From NCBI GenBank assembly GCA_016709315.1, contig JADJMZ010000001.1, positions 992,001-1,056,000 of the forward strand: a stretch of 64,000 nt of DNA. Reading direction: 5' to 3'. Below, piece by piece: positions 35,494 to 43,864 of this stretch. Numbering within the stretch: the first letter of the stretch is position 1; each line of letters starts with the position of its first letter. The translations under genes and the position numbers were made by a program. Below the pieces are notes generated by a model, which ran no database searches, was not told where the DNA came from, and was given only the letters and a program-made list of their open reading frames with translations. Source of the stretch: Ignavibacteria bacterium (GTDB lineage Bacteria; Bacteroidota; Ignavibacteria; Tepidaquicellales; Tepidaquicellaceae).

Positions 35494-35748
35494 TTAAAAA
35501 ATATTTCCTTCGTACAAATCCCAAACAGGAAAACACATTTCATAATCCCCCCAAATTAAATCTCCGTATTCAACCTTAAATTTTTTAAAGCTATTTTTGT
35601 TTAAATATTTTCGGGTCATAGGATTTTTTGATTTTTTTAAAAAATTGTTCAAATCAATTACTCTTTTCTTTCCATCATTAAATAATAATTCAATCTTGTA
35701 ATTATTCAGGTATTGAGCTTTGTTAATTCCAATAATACTTGTACTCAC
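35494..35748 (-). CDS. DUF2442 small protein
   Basis: 84 residues. The family motif is clear at the C-terminus: EYGDLIWGDYEMCFPVWDLY. The N-terminal half is a short beta-rich segment (YKIELLFNDGKKRVIDLNNF). DUF2442 genes are usually paired with DUF4160 genes, as here (4-bp overlap), and the pair is regarded as a candidate toxin-antitoxin or regulatory module with no proven activity. Part of the island inserted at the kdsA 3' end. Confidence 0.85.
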   Translation of the reverse strand: MSTSIIGINKAQYLNNYKIELLFNDGKKRVIDLNNFLKKSKNPMTRKYLNKNSFKKFKVEYGDLIWGDYEMCFPVWDLYEGNIF

Positions 35749-36050
35749 TTTATTCTCCTTGTAATTGTTTTAGATTGAATTGGTTTATTAAAAACGAAAA
35801 AATCTATCCAGCTTTTAACTATATATTCAGAATGTTTTTTAACAATAATTTTAAAATCATCTAATTTAGTTTTTGTTAAGGGTTTCTTTCCTTTTACATT
35901 CTTAAAACTTATTTTAATTATTTTTCCGTTTACAATTTCTATTTCTGCCTTGCATTCTTTGTCCTGAAATTTTCCATGAACATGAATAGGATCATGTTCA
36001 TTAGAATAAAACAGAACGATTAAACCAAAATATTCAAATAATTTAGGCAA
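35745..36050 (-). CDS. DUF4160 small protein
   Basis: 101 residues. DUF4160 motif YSNEHDPIHVHGKFQDKE in the first third with the conserved His-x-His. The start is a TTG at 36050, just inside the 3' end of kdsA (8-bp overlap); the ancestral start was probably ATG followed by the same PKLFEYFG. A C-terminal extension beyond ~75 residues is basic. Pairs with the DUF2442 gene downstream. Function unknown. Confidence 0.82.
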   Translation of the reverse strand: MPKLFEYFGLIVLFYSNEHDPIHVHGKFQDKECKAEIEIVNGKIIKISFKNVKGKKPLTKTKLDDFKIIVKKHSEYIVKSWIDFFVFNKPIQSKTITRRIK

Positions 36051-36879
36051 TCAGATTATATTTTTTTGAAATATTAAAAGTTTCTTTCAGCTGTTTCAGC
36101 AGCTCTTCCATCTTGTCTAACTTTATCATGCTGCTCGCATCGCTCAGCGCTTTTTTAGGCTCGGGATGCGTCTCTATAAAAAATCCGTCAACTCCTACAG
36201 CTGCCGCAGCCCTTGCAAGGGAAGGTATAAACTCCGGAGTACCGCCGCTTACTCCTTTATCCTTTGAGGGCATCTGTATCGAATGTGTCGCATCAAATAT
36301 AACAGGATAACCGAATCTCCGCATTATTACAAGCCCTCTCATGTCCACTACAAGGTTATTGTATCCGAAAGTTGAACCTCTCTCTGTTAAAAATATTTTT
36401 CTGTTGCCCGTTGCCGCAACTTTCTCCGCCTGATATTTCATGTCTTCAGGAGCAAGGAACTGTCCTTTCTTTATATTCACTATCTTTCCGCTTTCTCCTG
36501 CTGCTTCAAGAAGTTCTGTCTGTCTCGAGAGAAATGCAGGGATCTGAAGCACGTCCGCGACTTCCGCTGCGATCTCAACTTCAATCTCCGAATGTATGTC
36601 AGTCAGTATCGGCACTCCGAATTCTTTTTTAATATCTGAAAGTATTTGCAGAGACTTTTCAATCCCTATCGTCCTGAAAGATCCCGATGATGTCCTGTTG
36701 GCTTTTATGTATGATGATTTGTAGATAAAAGGAATTTTCAGTTTATCAGTAATTTCCTTCAGCGTTTCACATGTCCTGAATGCTATGGATCTCGTCTCGA
36801 CAACACAGGGACCTGAGATAAGCAGGAAGTTTGAAAGATTTTTTAACTTTAATTCTTTATGAAGATATGATGGAAGCAT
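36043..36879 (-). CDS. kdsA: 3-deoxy-8-phosphooctulonate (KDO-8-P) synthase
   Basis: 278 residues, normal for the family. Condenses arabinose 5-phosphate with PEP to form KDO 8-phosphate for lipopolysaccharide. Signatures: ISGPCVVETRSIAF, IYKSSYIKANRTSSGSFRTI, TDIHSEIEVEIAAEVADVLQ, FLTERGSTFGYNNLVVDMRG, DATHSIQMPSKDKGVSGG and GVDGFFIETHPEPKKALSD. The very end (ISKKYNLIA) differs from the decayed copy (ITKKYK), because the last codons now come from the inserted island side. Start at 36879 follows the TrmH-family gene by one base. Confidence 0.95.
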   Translation of the reverse strand: MLPSYLHKELKLKNLSNFLLISGPCVVETRSIAFRTCETLKEITDKLKIPFIYKSSYIKANRTSSGSFRTIGIEKSLQILSDIKKEFGVPILTDIHSEIEVEIAAEVADVLQIPAFLSRQTELLEAAGESGKIVNIKKGQFLAPEDMKYQAEKVAATGNRKIFLTERGSTFGYNNLVVDMRGLVIMRRFGYPVIFDATHSIQMPSKDKGVSGGTPEFIPSLARAAAAVGVDGFFIETHPEPKKALSDASSMIKLDKMEELLKQLKETFNISKKYNLIA

Positions 36880-36880
36880 T

Positions 36881-37465
36881 TTATTTGTTTGAGTAAATTT
36901 TAAGTTTATCTTTCAATTCTGTTTTTGAGTAACTGCTCTTATTATACATTCCTTTCAGCTCTCTCTGTCTCAATGCCTCATAAATACAAACCGCAACCGA
37001 TACCGATACATTCAGCGACTGAACCATACCATACATCGGAATTGTAAAAGTCTTATCGCTAAGACCTAATGCCTCTTCTGAAACACCCGTGTGTTCGTTT
37101 CCAAAAACAAGAGCGGTTCTTTTTGCAAGATCGAGTTCATAAAGAGATCTGTTCTTTTTTTCTTCGCCGATATGTGAAGAATATATTCTGTATTTATGTT
37201 TCTTCAGTTCTTTAAAACAATCAGCTGCATTCGAAAATCTTACCAGTTCGATCCATTTCTTTGCGCTTCCCGAAGAGATCCTGCCGATCTTTGGAAATTT
37301 GTTCGTGTTATAAATCAGATAAACTTTATCAATCCCTGTGGCATCTGCGCTTCGCAAAATTGCGCTGACATTGTGAGGATCGTGAATGTTTTCAAGAACT
37401 ATAGTAAGATATTTCTGCCTTTTTGAAACTACACCGGCGATCTTATGCAATCTTTTCGGAGTCAA
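36881..37465 (-). CDS. TrmH/SpoU-family RNA 2'-O-methyltransferase
   Basis: 194 residues, SPOUT class. The three SPOUT motifs are visible: LENIHDPHNVSAILRSADA near residue 24, TALVFGNEHTGVSEEAL near 116, and FTIPMYGMVQSLNVSVSVAV near 138. The last two build the knot that binds S-adenosylmethionine. Most similar in layout to TrmH (tRNA Gm18), which is the likely substrate, but other RNA targets are possible. Same direction as kdsA with one base between. Confidence 0.9.
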   Translation of the reverse strand: MTPKRLHKIAGVVSKRQKYLTIVLENIHDPHNVSAILRSADATGIDKVYLIYNTNKFPKIGRISSGSAKKWIELVRFSNAADCFKELKKHKYRIYSSHIGEEKKNRSLYELDLAKRTALVFGNEHTGVSEEALGLSDKTFTIPMYGMVQSLNVSVSVAVCIYEALRQRELKGMYNKSSYSKTELKDKLKIYSNK

Positions 37466-37535
37466 GCGAGTTTGGAATTTTAAATCAAAAATTAATTATT
37501 TAACTTTCATTAAACAATTAACAAATAAGACTATT

Positions 37536-38180
37536 ATGAAAAAACCAATTCTTTCGCTTCTGTTAATTCTGCTAATTATAATTTCATTTTCTCATCAATC
37601 ATTTTCACAGATAAAAGATGCTAAAAATAAAAAAGAAACAAGAAATAACTGGGGTCTTGGATTTGTTTATTCAGAAAATGGTTTTGGATTTTCATCCGGC
37701 TTGTATGCTCCTGTTAGCAGGAGTATTGACTTTTATCTTAATCTTCATTTCTCCGGTGTTTCTGATTCGAGGGAAATTCAAAGATATGATATTTACGGAA
37801 ACTCTGTAACGTTGGGAAAAGTCAACAGGGTTTATATGATGCCTCTCAGCATTGGTCTTAACAAAGAACTTTTCAAAGGTGAAATAGAAGGGAATTTCAG
37901 ACCTTCGATCAGTTTCGGAGTTGCTCCGACTTTAGTCATGTATAATCCTTATGACAGAAGTTTTTTCAATGCAATTGCTTACACAAAGACAAAGTTTGCA
38001 TTCGGACCTTTTGCGGGAATTGGAATTAATTATAAGCAAAGCAAAAGCACTTCTCTTAATATTAATTTAAGTTATTACTATCTCCCGATTACAGGTGGAG
38101 GAGTGGAAAGCATTGAAAACAGTGAAATAAAAGATGTCGGAGGACTGCAGCTTACCTTCGGACTGAATTTTATGAAGTGA
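37536..38180 (+). CDS. Outer-membrane beta-barrel protein
   Basis: I chose the ATG at 37536 because a clear signal peptide begins there (KKPILSLLLILLIIISFSHQ, cut near SFSQ). The longer open frame upstream to 37386 overlaps the methyltransferase gene on the other strand. The mature protein of about 190 residues alternates hydrophobic and polar residues with many aromatics and Gly and ends in LTFGLNFMK, typical of an 8-10-strand outer-membrane barrel. Repeated beta-turn segments (GFGFSSGLYAPVSRSIDFYL, SLNINLSYYYLPITGGG) support this. No specific function recognised. Confidence 0.75.
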   Translation: MKKPILSLLLILLIIISFSHQSFSQIKDAKNKKETRNNWGLGFVYSENGFGFSSGLYAPVSRSIDFYLNLHFSGVSDSREIQRYDIYGNSVTLGKVNRVYMMPLSIGLNKELFKGEIEGNFRPSISFGVAPTLVMYNPYDRSFFNAIAYTKTKFAFGPFAGIGINYKQSKSTSLNINLSYYYLPITGGGVESIENSEIKDVGGLQLTFGLNFMK

Positions 38181-38372
38181 TTCACATAAAAAGATTTAAA
38201 ATTACTTAAGTAAGGAAACGTTAATCTTTAGATTATTTTCCACAACGATTTATGCTAATTGTTAAATCTTGTAATGATTTGTTTTAATGCAAAAGTGATA
38301 AGAAAATTTAATTAAACTGTTAAGAAGGTTGGTAGTTGCAATTAACAGACATACCTTTAACCTTCGAAAAAA

Positions 38373-38584
38373 TCACTTGATTTGCCTGTTGAGGGAAATG
38401 TTACTTTAAAAGTATTCAATATAGGAATGCTGTTTTGTGAATGAACAAGATCAGCAGGTTATTACTCTGTGAATTTTAATGCTTAAACCTTTCAAGCGGA
38501 GTCTGTTTTTACAGACTTGAAGCTGCCGGAATTACAGACACAAAAAGAATGATACTGGCAAAATTAAATAATTACAGGGTTTGA
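38373..38584 (+). pseudogene. Decayed T9SS C-terminal sorting domain
   Basis: In one frame: LDLPVEGNVTLKVFNIG, a stop, then SAGYYSVNFNA, a stop. In the next frame: SGVCFYRLEAAGITDTKRM and ILAK. Together these are the strands of a type A T9SS domain in the correct order with stops and a frameshift. No body of the protein is left upstream. It shows loss of a cargo gene at this site. The rest of the 38181-38713 gap holds nothing else recognisable. Confidence 0.7.
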
Positions 38585-38713
38585 ATATTAGTCATTATTA
38601 AAACGAAATGACTTTGCCGTATATCAATTTACTCACACCAGCATCTTTTTTTTAAAATTTGATTTGCATAAATTACTTAAATTATTTTTTTGTTAAACTC
38701 ATTTTTCTCAAAT

Positions 38714-40165
38714 ATGAAACGAAAATTATTTTACATTCTTATTCCAATCCTTCTGATCTTTAGTCAGAATTCCTATTCCCAGTTCAATCAGGATTCACTG
38801 CAGATTAAAATCAACAGAATTGTAAGGTCTTATGTAGATACAAATAAAGCTGCGCTTGTTATCGGAATTATCAGGAAAGAAGGTACAGATTATTTTTCAA
38901 AAAGATATTCGTTCGGGCATTTAAGGAGCGATACTGCTTCTCCGAGACCTGACAGTCTGAGTATCTTTCATATTGGTTCTGTTACAAAGTCATATACAGC
39001 AACTATACTTTCAATGCTTATTCAGCAGGGCGGTCCGTTGAATCTCAATGATCTTGTCGAAGATCACATTCCTCTTAATATTGTAAGAGCTCCTGTATTT
39101 GTGAATACTTCCGGCGACACAATTAAAATGAGAATTATTGATCTTGCGACTCACTATTCAGCTCTGCCTGACGATCCGATCTTACCTGTTAATGATTCTA
39201 CTTCTTATCAGATGATGTATCATTATCTGAATAATCACAGACTTTCGCGCGAGCCGGGACATTGTTTTTTGTATTCAAATCTCGGGATATCTTTTCTCGG
39301 AGTAGTCGTAACTCATACACTCGGTGGAATTATTGATTCGCTCATAATTCAAAAAATCAGTAATCCTCTGAATATGCCTGATACAAGGATCACTCTTAAT
39401 ACTGAGCAGGAAAATCGCCGCGCAACAGGATATGACGCAAATGGTGATTCTGTCGGATATTTCAAAAACAGCTGGCCTGCTTTTTATGCAGCGGGAGGTC
39501 TTTATACAACCATAAAAGATTTTACAAAATATCTTGAATTCAATATGGGTTTATCAAATGCAGGAATGCAGAATGTTCTGGACTCAGCTCATAAGATAAG
39601 AAGAGTTACAAATGATACTTGTTTTGAACCTGATGCAAAAGGCAGAGTAGGTCTTGTATGGCAGATGCAGATTCTGAATGCTCAGAAAGATTCTTCTTTT
39701 TATTACACCTGGAAAAACGGCGGAGTGCCCGGATTTACAAGCTTTATCGGCTTTGCTGATGACAGCGTTTCTGATCTTAAAACTGGAATAGTTATGATTT
39801 CAAATCAAAGCATACCATGCGATAAAATGGCAGTGGAAATTTTAAGATATCTGAACGAAGGAAATACATCAAGTATTATACAAACTTCACGGAACATTCC
39901 GGAAAGTATTAAGCTATATCAAAATTATCCAAACCCGTTTAACCCGGGAACAAATATTAATTACGATTTACCGGATAATAATTATGTATCGCTTAAAGTC
40001 TTTGATGCATTGGGAAAGGAAGTTGCGACATTAGTAAATGAAAAGCAAAGCGCCGGAAGCTACAGTGTGGATTTTAACGGTGAAGGATTTCCGAGCGGAG
40101 TTTATTTTTGTAAGCTGTCGGCTGGGGAAAACTCTGTAATAAAGCGAATGGTTCTGATAAAGTAA
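38714..40165 (+). CDS. T9SS-secreted serine hydrolase (beta-lactamase/class C-like)
   Basis: 483 residues from the ATG at 38714, which starts the signal peptide (LFYILIPILLIFSQNSYSQ); the TTG eight codons upstream is less likely. Beta-lactamase family fold: nucleophile Ser in HIGSVTKSY near residue 87 (SxxK), the Tyr motif YSNLG near 186 (YxN), and a third-motif region KNGGVPGF before the domain end, where HxG is usual. Probably an esterase, D-aminopeptidase or penicillin-binding-like hydrolase, not proven. The last ~85 residues are a T9SS domain: NYPNPFNPGTNI, VSLKVFDALGKEV, ending KRMVLIK. Confidence 0.9.
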   Translation: MKRKLFYILIPILLIFSQNSYSQFNQDSLQIKINRIVRSYVDTNKAALVIGIIRKEGTDYFSKRYSFGHLRSDTASPRPDSLSIFHIGSVTKSYTATILSMLIQQGGPLNLNDLVEDHIPLNIVRAPVFVNTSGDTIKMRIIDLATHYSALPDDPILPVNDSTSYQMMYHYLNNHRLSREPGHCFLYSNLGISFLGVVVTHTLGGIIDSLIIQKISNPLNMPDTRITLNTEQENRRATGYDANGDSVGYFKNSWPAFYAAGGLYTTIKDFTKYLEFNMGLSNAGMQNVLDSAHKIRRVTNDTCFEPDAKGRVGLVWQMQILNAQKDSSFYYTWKNGGVPGFTSFIGFADDSVSDLKTGIVMISNQSIPCDKMAVEILRYLNEGNTSSIIQTSRNIPESIKLYQNYPNPFNPGTNINYDLPDNNYVSLKVFDALGKEVATLVNEKQSAGSYSVDFNGEGFPSGVYFCKLSAGENSVIKRMVLIK

Positions 40166-40207
40166 TAAGCAAACACTTCTTACAACCAACTTTCAGCTTC
40201 AGAAAAT

Positions 40208-40231
40208 CTTTGTGACTTTGTGACTTGGTGG
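40208..40231 (+). repeat. CTTTGTGAC microrepeat downstream of a stop codon
   Basis: CTTTGTGACTTTGTGACTTG then GTGG: two to three units of a 9-10-mer, 42 bp after the stop of the serine hydrolase gene. A short member of the same kind of array as at 12240 and 27564, with a different word. Confidence 0.5.
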
Positions 40232-40306
40232 TAATTCATTTAATTGTTTTGAGACTTTTCAGGCAGGGAAGTACAAGTCAGATAAAAACGTGCGTGTCTA
40301 ATAAAA

Positions 40307-40690
40307 TCATTTTAATAATTCCCAATCATTATAACTAATAGCAGAATCAAATGGATCGTCATATTTATAAATAGTCCCCCAAAGTGGATATATAGAATTA
40401 GTTCCTTCTTCAATTTTATATATTGAGACTTCTGAAAAACTAACACGGTTTGTCATTCCCGCTTGCTCCTGGCGGGGGGCACCCTCAGGGTCATCCATTC
40501 AATAAAGCTTTATTCTAATTCAAACTCATTGTGATTGGATCCCCGCTAAAAGCATGCGGGAATGACAGTAAGGGTTTTTCAGAAGTCTCTATATTGTAAT
40601 TAAAACTGTATCGCCATCTTTAAATGGAACGTCATCTATTTGAACTTTATGATTGTTTTTGACTTTAGCTTTTGTTTTAAATGTATCCAT
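40307..40690 (-). pseudogene. Small antitoxin-like gene interrupted by a MITE-like element
   Basis: The 5' part (40690 leftward) reads MDTFKTKAKVKNNHKVQIDD and VPFKDGDTVLITI. The 3' part (to a TGA at 40307) reads YKIEEGTNSIYPLWGTIYKY and DDPFDSAISYNDWELLK. A 165-bp element splits them. Removing it and one copy of the TATATT duplication joins the two parts in frame into a 70-residue protein of the common small family ending PL-x-G-x-V/I-x-KY-x-x-PF...DWE-x-L-K, often found beside PIN-type toxins. No partner gene adjoins it here. Confidence 0.85.
40425..40589. mobile_element. MITE-like element, 165 bp, with 16-bp terminal inverted repeats
   Basis: The ends GAGACTTCTGAAAAAC (40425-40440) and GTTTTTCAGAAGTCTC (40574-40589) are perfect inverted repeats. 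It is flanked by a direct 6-bp duplication TATATT (40419-40424 and 40590-40595). The inside holds a second inverted pair, TGTCATTCCCGC near the left and GCGGGAATGACA near the right, the widespread type of palindromic non-coding repeat. There is no transposase, so it would move in trans. Confidence 0.9.
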
Positions 40691-41066
40691 AAATTTTTTA
40701 TAAACATATAAATTTTCTCACTAAAACTAAATGCTATTCTATTTTGATTATATGGTAAAATCAAAAAATTGCATCTCTGCGCATTCCGGGAAAAAGATAA
40801 GTTTGACTTTTTGGAATTTATACAGAAGTGCTGAATAAAGTTAATCTCTCCTTCCCTTCCTCAGTGCGGGCAGGACGCTGGCATTCAGAAATAATTTCCC
40901 GGGAAACCAGTAAAATTTAAAAACAAAGTGTTCCCCATTTTAACTGATATTCAGGCAGAAAAAATTTAAAATGTTTAAATATTTTACTTTCAACTCATAT
41001 TAAGATATTTTATTATGTTTCAAATTTTTATTTCATCTCCGTATTGCCGTAAGTCAAAAATTATTT

Positions 41067-43106
41067 ATGAATCATATTCTGTTTCTGCAGGACTTAGCAA
41101 TTGTAATGATAGTAGCTGCTATAGCTACGATCCTCTTCAGACAGTTCAAACAGCCGGTAGTGCTCGGATACATTGTAGCAGGCGTAATAATCGGTCCCTA
41201 TACACCTCTTTTTGATCTGATCTCTGATAAATCGAACATTAATACTCTTGCCGAACTTGGCGTTATATTCCTGATGTTTTCACTGGGACTTGAATTCAGT
41301 CTCAGAAAGCTCAGGGAAGTCGGGTATACCGCTTTTATTGCAGCCTCTATTGAAATTATAATAATGATTTGGGCGGGATATGAACTCGGACAGCTGTTCG
41401 GCTGGAATCAGATGGACTCAATTTTTCTCGGCGCAATAATATCTATATCTTCAACTACAATTATAATCAAAACTCTGGAAAGTCAGGGGAAAATAAAAGA
41501 GAAGTTTGCTCAGCTCATCTTCGGAATTCTAATCATTGAAGACATTCTTGCAATTCTTATTATAGCTTTGCTTTCAGGATTTGCAACGACGGGAAAAATA
41601 GTCGTGAAAGACATCGGGTTGATCGTTTTAAACCTGAGCGTATTCATGGGAATTCTGCTGCTCACAGGACTGATAGCAGTTCCCCGGCTTCTGAACTATG
41701 TGGCAAAATTCAAAAGCAATGAGATGCTTCTCATAACAGTAGTTGGTCTTTGTTTCGGTGTGTCTCTCATTACTGTCAAACTCGGTTACAGTGTTGCTCT
41801 CGGAGCTTTTCTTATCGGAGCTATTGTAGCCGAAGCCCGGCAGATAACAAAGATCGGGACACTTATGTTTCCTGTGCGCGATCTGTTCAGCGCGGTATTC
41901 TTTGTCTCTATCGGACTTCTGATCAATCCTGCTTTGATATCGGAATACATTTTTCCCGTTCTGATAATTTCAGCAGTTGTGATCATCGGACAGGTAAATT
42001 CCGCAGCGCTTGGCTGTTTCATATCGGGAAAGGACATGAGAACTTCTGTGAAAGTTGGAATGGGACTTGGTCAGATAGGTGAGTTTTCTTTTATAATTGC
42101 CTCACTCGGCTTAAGTCTCAGCGTAACAAGCGATTTTTTATATCCCATTGTCGTTGCTGTTTCGGCGCTTACGACTTTTTCAACACCTTACCTGATAAGG
42201 AATTCCGATAAAGGATATGACCTGTTGGATAAAATAACTCCGAGTCCGTTACGCAGGACGATGGAAGTTTATAGTGCATGGATCAACGAACCTTCCAGGG
42301 TCAGTCATAACAGGATAGGAAGAAAGATACTGCGCAAGATCTCTGTACAGATCGGAATTAATCTTCTCATCGTAACAGGAATTTTCATTTCATTCGGTTT
42401 TCTTCATGAAAATATAAGTTCGATCCTGCAGAAATATCTCGGCGGAATTGAAGTAACAAAAGCTCTGTTATGGATCGCCGCAATCATAATGAGCTTTCCT
42501 TCTCTAATAGCTATCTGGAGAAAAATGCAGGCAGCGGGAATGGTAGTTGCTGAATTAAGCACTTCGGAATTGAAAGAGCCAAGGAAAACCATAATCAAAA
42601 ATGTTATTTCAAAAACTTTTTTTGCAGTAGGCACTGTCATTTTAATTGTAATCATTATTTTATTAAGTTCAGCTTTACTGCCTTCTGCAAATATTCTGCT
42701 CCTTGCGATTATCCTGATAGTCATTACCGGGGTTTTCATTTACAGCAGTTCTGTGAATATCTACGCTCATGCGCAGTCAGCATTAAAAGAAACATTTCTT
42801 CAGCCTGCTGATCCTGATCCAAAAGCTGATCAGGCAATACTGCATCATCCTTTGCTGAAGGATTTAAAACTTGAATCAGTAAACATAAATCCTGAATCTT
42901 TTGCAGCACATAAACTGATATCAGAACTCCGTCTCAGATCAATTACAGGCGCTACAATAATCGGAATAGAAAGAGATGGCAAAAGCATTGTCAATCCGGA
43001 AGCTGATGAAGAACTTGCTGCAGGGGACAAACTTCTGCTTCTTGGATATGATAAACAGATAAATGCTGCAAAGGAGTTTTTGAATACTATTCAGAAAAAA
43101 AAGTAA
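41067..43106 (+). CDS. CPA2-family cation/proton antiporter with RCK_C domain
   Basis: 679 residues. The N-terminal ~385 residues form a Na+/H+ exchanger domain of about 12 helices: FRQFKQPVVLGYIVAGVIIG, LAELGVIFLMFSLGLEFSLR, FLGAIISISSTTIIIKTLE, and VALGAFLIGAIVAEA. A second hydrophobic block of about four helices (residues ~430-570) follows. A C-terminal TrkA_C/RCK_C regulatory domain of ~75 residues (ITGATIIGIERDGKSIVNP, GDKLLLLGYDKQI) completes it. KefB/YbaL-like: exchanges K+ or Na+ for protons. No nucleotide-binding RCK_N domain is seen. The 376-bp region before it (40691-41066) holds no gene I recognise. Confidence 0.93.
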   Translation: MNHILFLQDLAIVMIVAAIATILFRQFKQPVVLGYIVAGVIIGPYTPLFDLISDKSNINTLAELGVIFLMFSLGLEFSLRKLREVGYTAFIAASIEIIIMIWAGYELGQLFGWNQMDSIFLGAIISISSTTIIIKTLESQGKIKEKFAQLIFGILIIEDILAILIIALLSGFATTGKIVVKDIGLIVLNLSVFMGILLLTGLIAVPRLLNYVAKFKSNEMLLITVVGLCFGVSLITVKLGYSVALGAFLIGAIVAEARQITKIGTLMFPVRDLFSAVFFVSIGLLINPALISEYIFPVLIISAVVIIGQVNSAALGCFISGKDMRTSVKVGMGLGQIGEFSFIIASLGLSLSVTSDFLYPIVVAVSALTTFSTPYLIRNSDKGYDLLDKITPSPLRRTMEVYSAWINEPSRVSHNRIGRKILRKISVQIGINLLIVTGIFISFGFLHENISSILQKYLGGIEVTKALLWIAAIIMSFPSLIAIWRKMQAAGMVVAELSTSELKEPRKTIIKNVISKTFFAVGTVILIVIIILLSSALLPSANILLLAIILIVITGVFIYSSSVNIYAHAQSALKETFLQPADPDPKADQAILHHPLLKDLKLESVNINPESFAAHKLISELRLRSITGATIIGIERDGKSIVNPEADEELAAGDKLLLLGYDKQINAAKEFLNTIQKKK

Positions 43107-43191
43107 TGTCCTGGATTTCAATGACTTTGCATAACCCCTGTTAATAATTAATACATTTATAATAAAACTTTTTAATCTCAAATTTGTTCGA

Positions 43192-43830
43192 ATGAGATAT
43201 AAAAATAATTATTTGAAAAAGGTCAGTTTAAAGATATTAATCATAATGATGCTTCTTCTGCATCACCGGCTTTATTCCCAGACAAGTGACGGAGAAGAAA
43301 GAATTACAGATGCAGAAAATAAATCCGCAAGGAATATTTCCTGGATACTAATGCAGCTGCTGCCTTCGCCGGTGTGGCTTGATGACAGGAATCAGCAAAC
43401 AGGCAGCTCTTCGCTCAATTTTGCTTTCAGGTGGCAGATCACACCAATAAATATTTCTTTCAGCACAAATAAATATGTATCGCCGGTTCAGTTCTTTTTT
43501 GTAAATCCTATGAGAAGATATACCGGGTCTGTCGAGTTTTTTATTCAGCCCGAACTCGCAACTGCAACCATGAGTAATTCCGGATACAACAAAACAGGTA
43601 TAGGTATTGGCAGCAGAATCAACATTCCCGTTAAAAATTACGGAGAGCATTTGTACGTTTCGCTGGGTGGAAAATATAATTTCAGAAAAAGTAACATTGA
43701 AAATAAAAACGGGTATTACGGAATAGAAGGCGGAGTATATGCGCTTTTCGGGATACTCGGCTTTCAGTTTAATTATAACTTTGATAAAAACTCTGAATAC
43801 AATTTCGGACTATACATAAAATACTGGTAA
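43192..43830 (+). CDS. Exported protein, probably outer-membrane beta-barrel
   Basis: 212 residues. Signal peptide with a basic start and hydrophobic core (KVSLKILIIMMLLLHHRLYS). The mature part has the alternating pattern of beta strands with Gly/Tyr/Asn turns (YFVNP-like FFVNPMRRYTGSVEFFIQPE, GIGIGSRINIPVKNYGEHLY, FNYNFDKNSEYNFGLYIKYW) and ends in an aromatic residue, as outer-membrane proteins do. No family recognised. Lies 34 bp upstream of the MBL-fold lipoprotein gene, so they are probably cotranscribed. Confidence 0.7.
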   Translation: MRYKNNYLKKVSLKILIIMMLLLHHRLYSQTSDGEERITDAENKSARNISWILMQLLPSPVWLDDRNQQTGSSSLNFAFRWQITPINISFSTNKYVSPVQFFFVNPMRRYTGSVEFFIQPELATATMSNSGYNKTGIGIGSRINIPVKNYGEHLYVSLGGKYNFRKSNIENKNGYYGIEGGVYALFGILGFQFNYNFDKNSEYNFGLYIKYW

Positions 43831-43864
43831 TAAATTTTTTAAGTAATGAATCCGGATAAAAAAT

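Noticed and set aside
35191..35559. 122-residue open frame on the plus strand
   Set aside because: It runs antisense over the kdsA remnant and the DUF2283 remnant. Its resemblance to the plus-strand frame at 36113 only reflects the duplication of kdsA DNA.
37386..37535. Longer start for the outer-membrane protein gene
   Set aside because: Would overlap the methyltransferase gene on the other strand and place the signal peptide in the middle of the protein; the ATG at 37536 is preferred.
40307..40498. 63-residue open frame starting inside the MITE-like element
   Set aside because: Its first ~25 residues come from the inserted element and the rest is the 3' part of the interrupted small gene; it is a chimera, not a gene.
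41015..41215. 66-residue frame overlapping the antiporter start
   Set aside because: Shadow frame of the antiporter gene, which begins at the ATG at 41067 with a clear first transmembrane helix.
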